Below, piece after piece: positions 6,143-6,292 of a stretch of 6,292 bases of DNA (position 1 is the first letter of the stretch; each line of letters starts with the position of its first letter). This stretch comes from Bacteroidota bacterium. Lineage in GTDB: Bacteria > Bacteroidota > Bacteroidia > Bacteroidales > JAADJA01. The notes beneath the pieces were generated by a model that did no database searches, was not told where the DNA came from, and worked only from the letters and a program-made list of their open reading frames with translations. A program made the translations under genes and the position numbers. Location: positions 1 to 6,292 of the forward strand of contig JAJRTT010000173.1 of the NCBI GenBank assembly GCA_024278155.1, given 5' to 3'.

Positions 6143-6283
6143 ATTCAAGTCACAAATGCAACTGTTTGGAGGGTAAACAACCGCGCAAATATGGATGCCG
6201 ATTTTTCAATCTTGCAAGAAGCAATCGATGGTGCACCTACAGGTGACACCCTATATGTTGGAGGTAGTGCCTTTAGCTTCTGA
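6143..6283 (+). pseudogene. Remnant of the N-terminal part of a parallel beta-helix (pectate-lyase-like) surface protein
   Basis: Between a TGA at 6140 and a TGA at 6281 the frame encodes 46 residues that look like real protein: VTNATVWRVNN, then ADFSILQEAID (from about 6197) and GDTLYVGGS (from about 6245). The pattern DFxxLQxAIDxAxxGDTxYVxGS is what I recognise from the first turns of secreted right-handed parallel beta-helix proteins common in Bacteroidota. Such proteins normally run to hundreds of residues behind a signal peptide. Here a stop lies just upstream, where signal-peptide coding would be expected (the short stretch before it reads KNLSLIFIKC), and another stop follows the motif; the +1 frame also stops at 6285-6287. 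An internal ATG exists at 6191 but would give only 30 residues. I therefore call it a decayed fragment; more of it may lie beyond the window. Homology is judged by eye only. Confidence 0.45.
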
Positions 6284-6292
6284 ATAATGTAT

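Larger units (their letters stand above)
5949..6292. other. 344-bp tail without an intact gene
   Basis: Downstream of the ATPase stop there is no intact reading frame of convincing character on either strand. The stretch holds the palindromic segment, the right direct repeat, an AT-rich spacer (6086-6142) with nothing recognised, and the beta-helix-like remnant. No tRNA, CRISPR or integrase site was seen. Overall it looks like degraded accessory DNA. Confidence 0.6.

Noticed and set aside
6230..6237. GGTGCACC perfect 8-bp palindrome
   Set aside because: It lies inside the coding-like remnant, where it encodes part of the beta-helix motif, and a short palindrome of this size is expected by chance.

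Overview
The window reads as a piece of a Bacteroidota chromosome. The DNA is AT-rich. The gene starts lack recognisable purine-rich Shine-Dalgarno boxes. The one clear promoter has the Bacteroidota form (TTTG, 20 nt, TAnnTTTG). The protein families are also typical of that phylum: an O-antigen-ligase-like membrane protein, a DUF4143-type ATPase, and a remnant of a beta-helix surface protein. Genus cannot be fixed from the sequence.

Region 1 (1-4567) is the 3' part of a tightly packed surface-polysaccharide operon on the + strand. In order it holds the C-terminal part of an asparagine-synthase-type amidotransferase (cut by the window start), a family 4 glycosyltransferase, a family 2 glycosyltransferase, a class I SAM methyltransferase, and a polytopic O-antigen ligase/polymerase-like protein. 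Junctions are an 8-bp overlap, a 6-bp gap, a 4-bp gap and a 1-bp TAATG overlap, so translation is probably coupled. The likely joint role is to build a modified glycan: the two glycosyltransferases add sugars, the amidotransferase and methyltransferase decorate the glycan or its precursors, and the membrane protein polymerises it or transfers it to its acceptor.

Region 2 (4568-4691) is a 124-bp intergenic stretch. It contains a hairpin just after the operon, then an imperfect inverted repeat that abuts the -33 box of a well-formed Bacteroidota promoter. The promoter position implies a very short leader and supports ATG 4692, not TTG 4674, as the start of the next gene.

Region 3 (4692-5948) is a complete AAA-type ATPase with a C-terminal DUF4143 domain. 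It is transcribed separately and looks unrelated to glycan synthesis.

Region 4 (5949-6292) has no intact gene. An 11-bp direct repeat, whose first copy overlaps the ATPase stop codon, brackets a 123-bp segment containing a nested imperfect palindrome that resembles a small miniature-element or repeat relic. After it comes a short coding remnant (6143-6283) resembling the N-terminal part of a secreted parallel beta-helix protein, closed by stops on both sides. The tail therefore looks like decayed accessory DNA.

I see no strong case for a wholly new multi-gene system. The most interesting points are the repeat-bracketed palindrome, the beta-helix relic, and the inverted repeat at the ATPase promoter.
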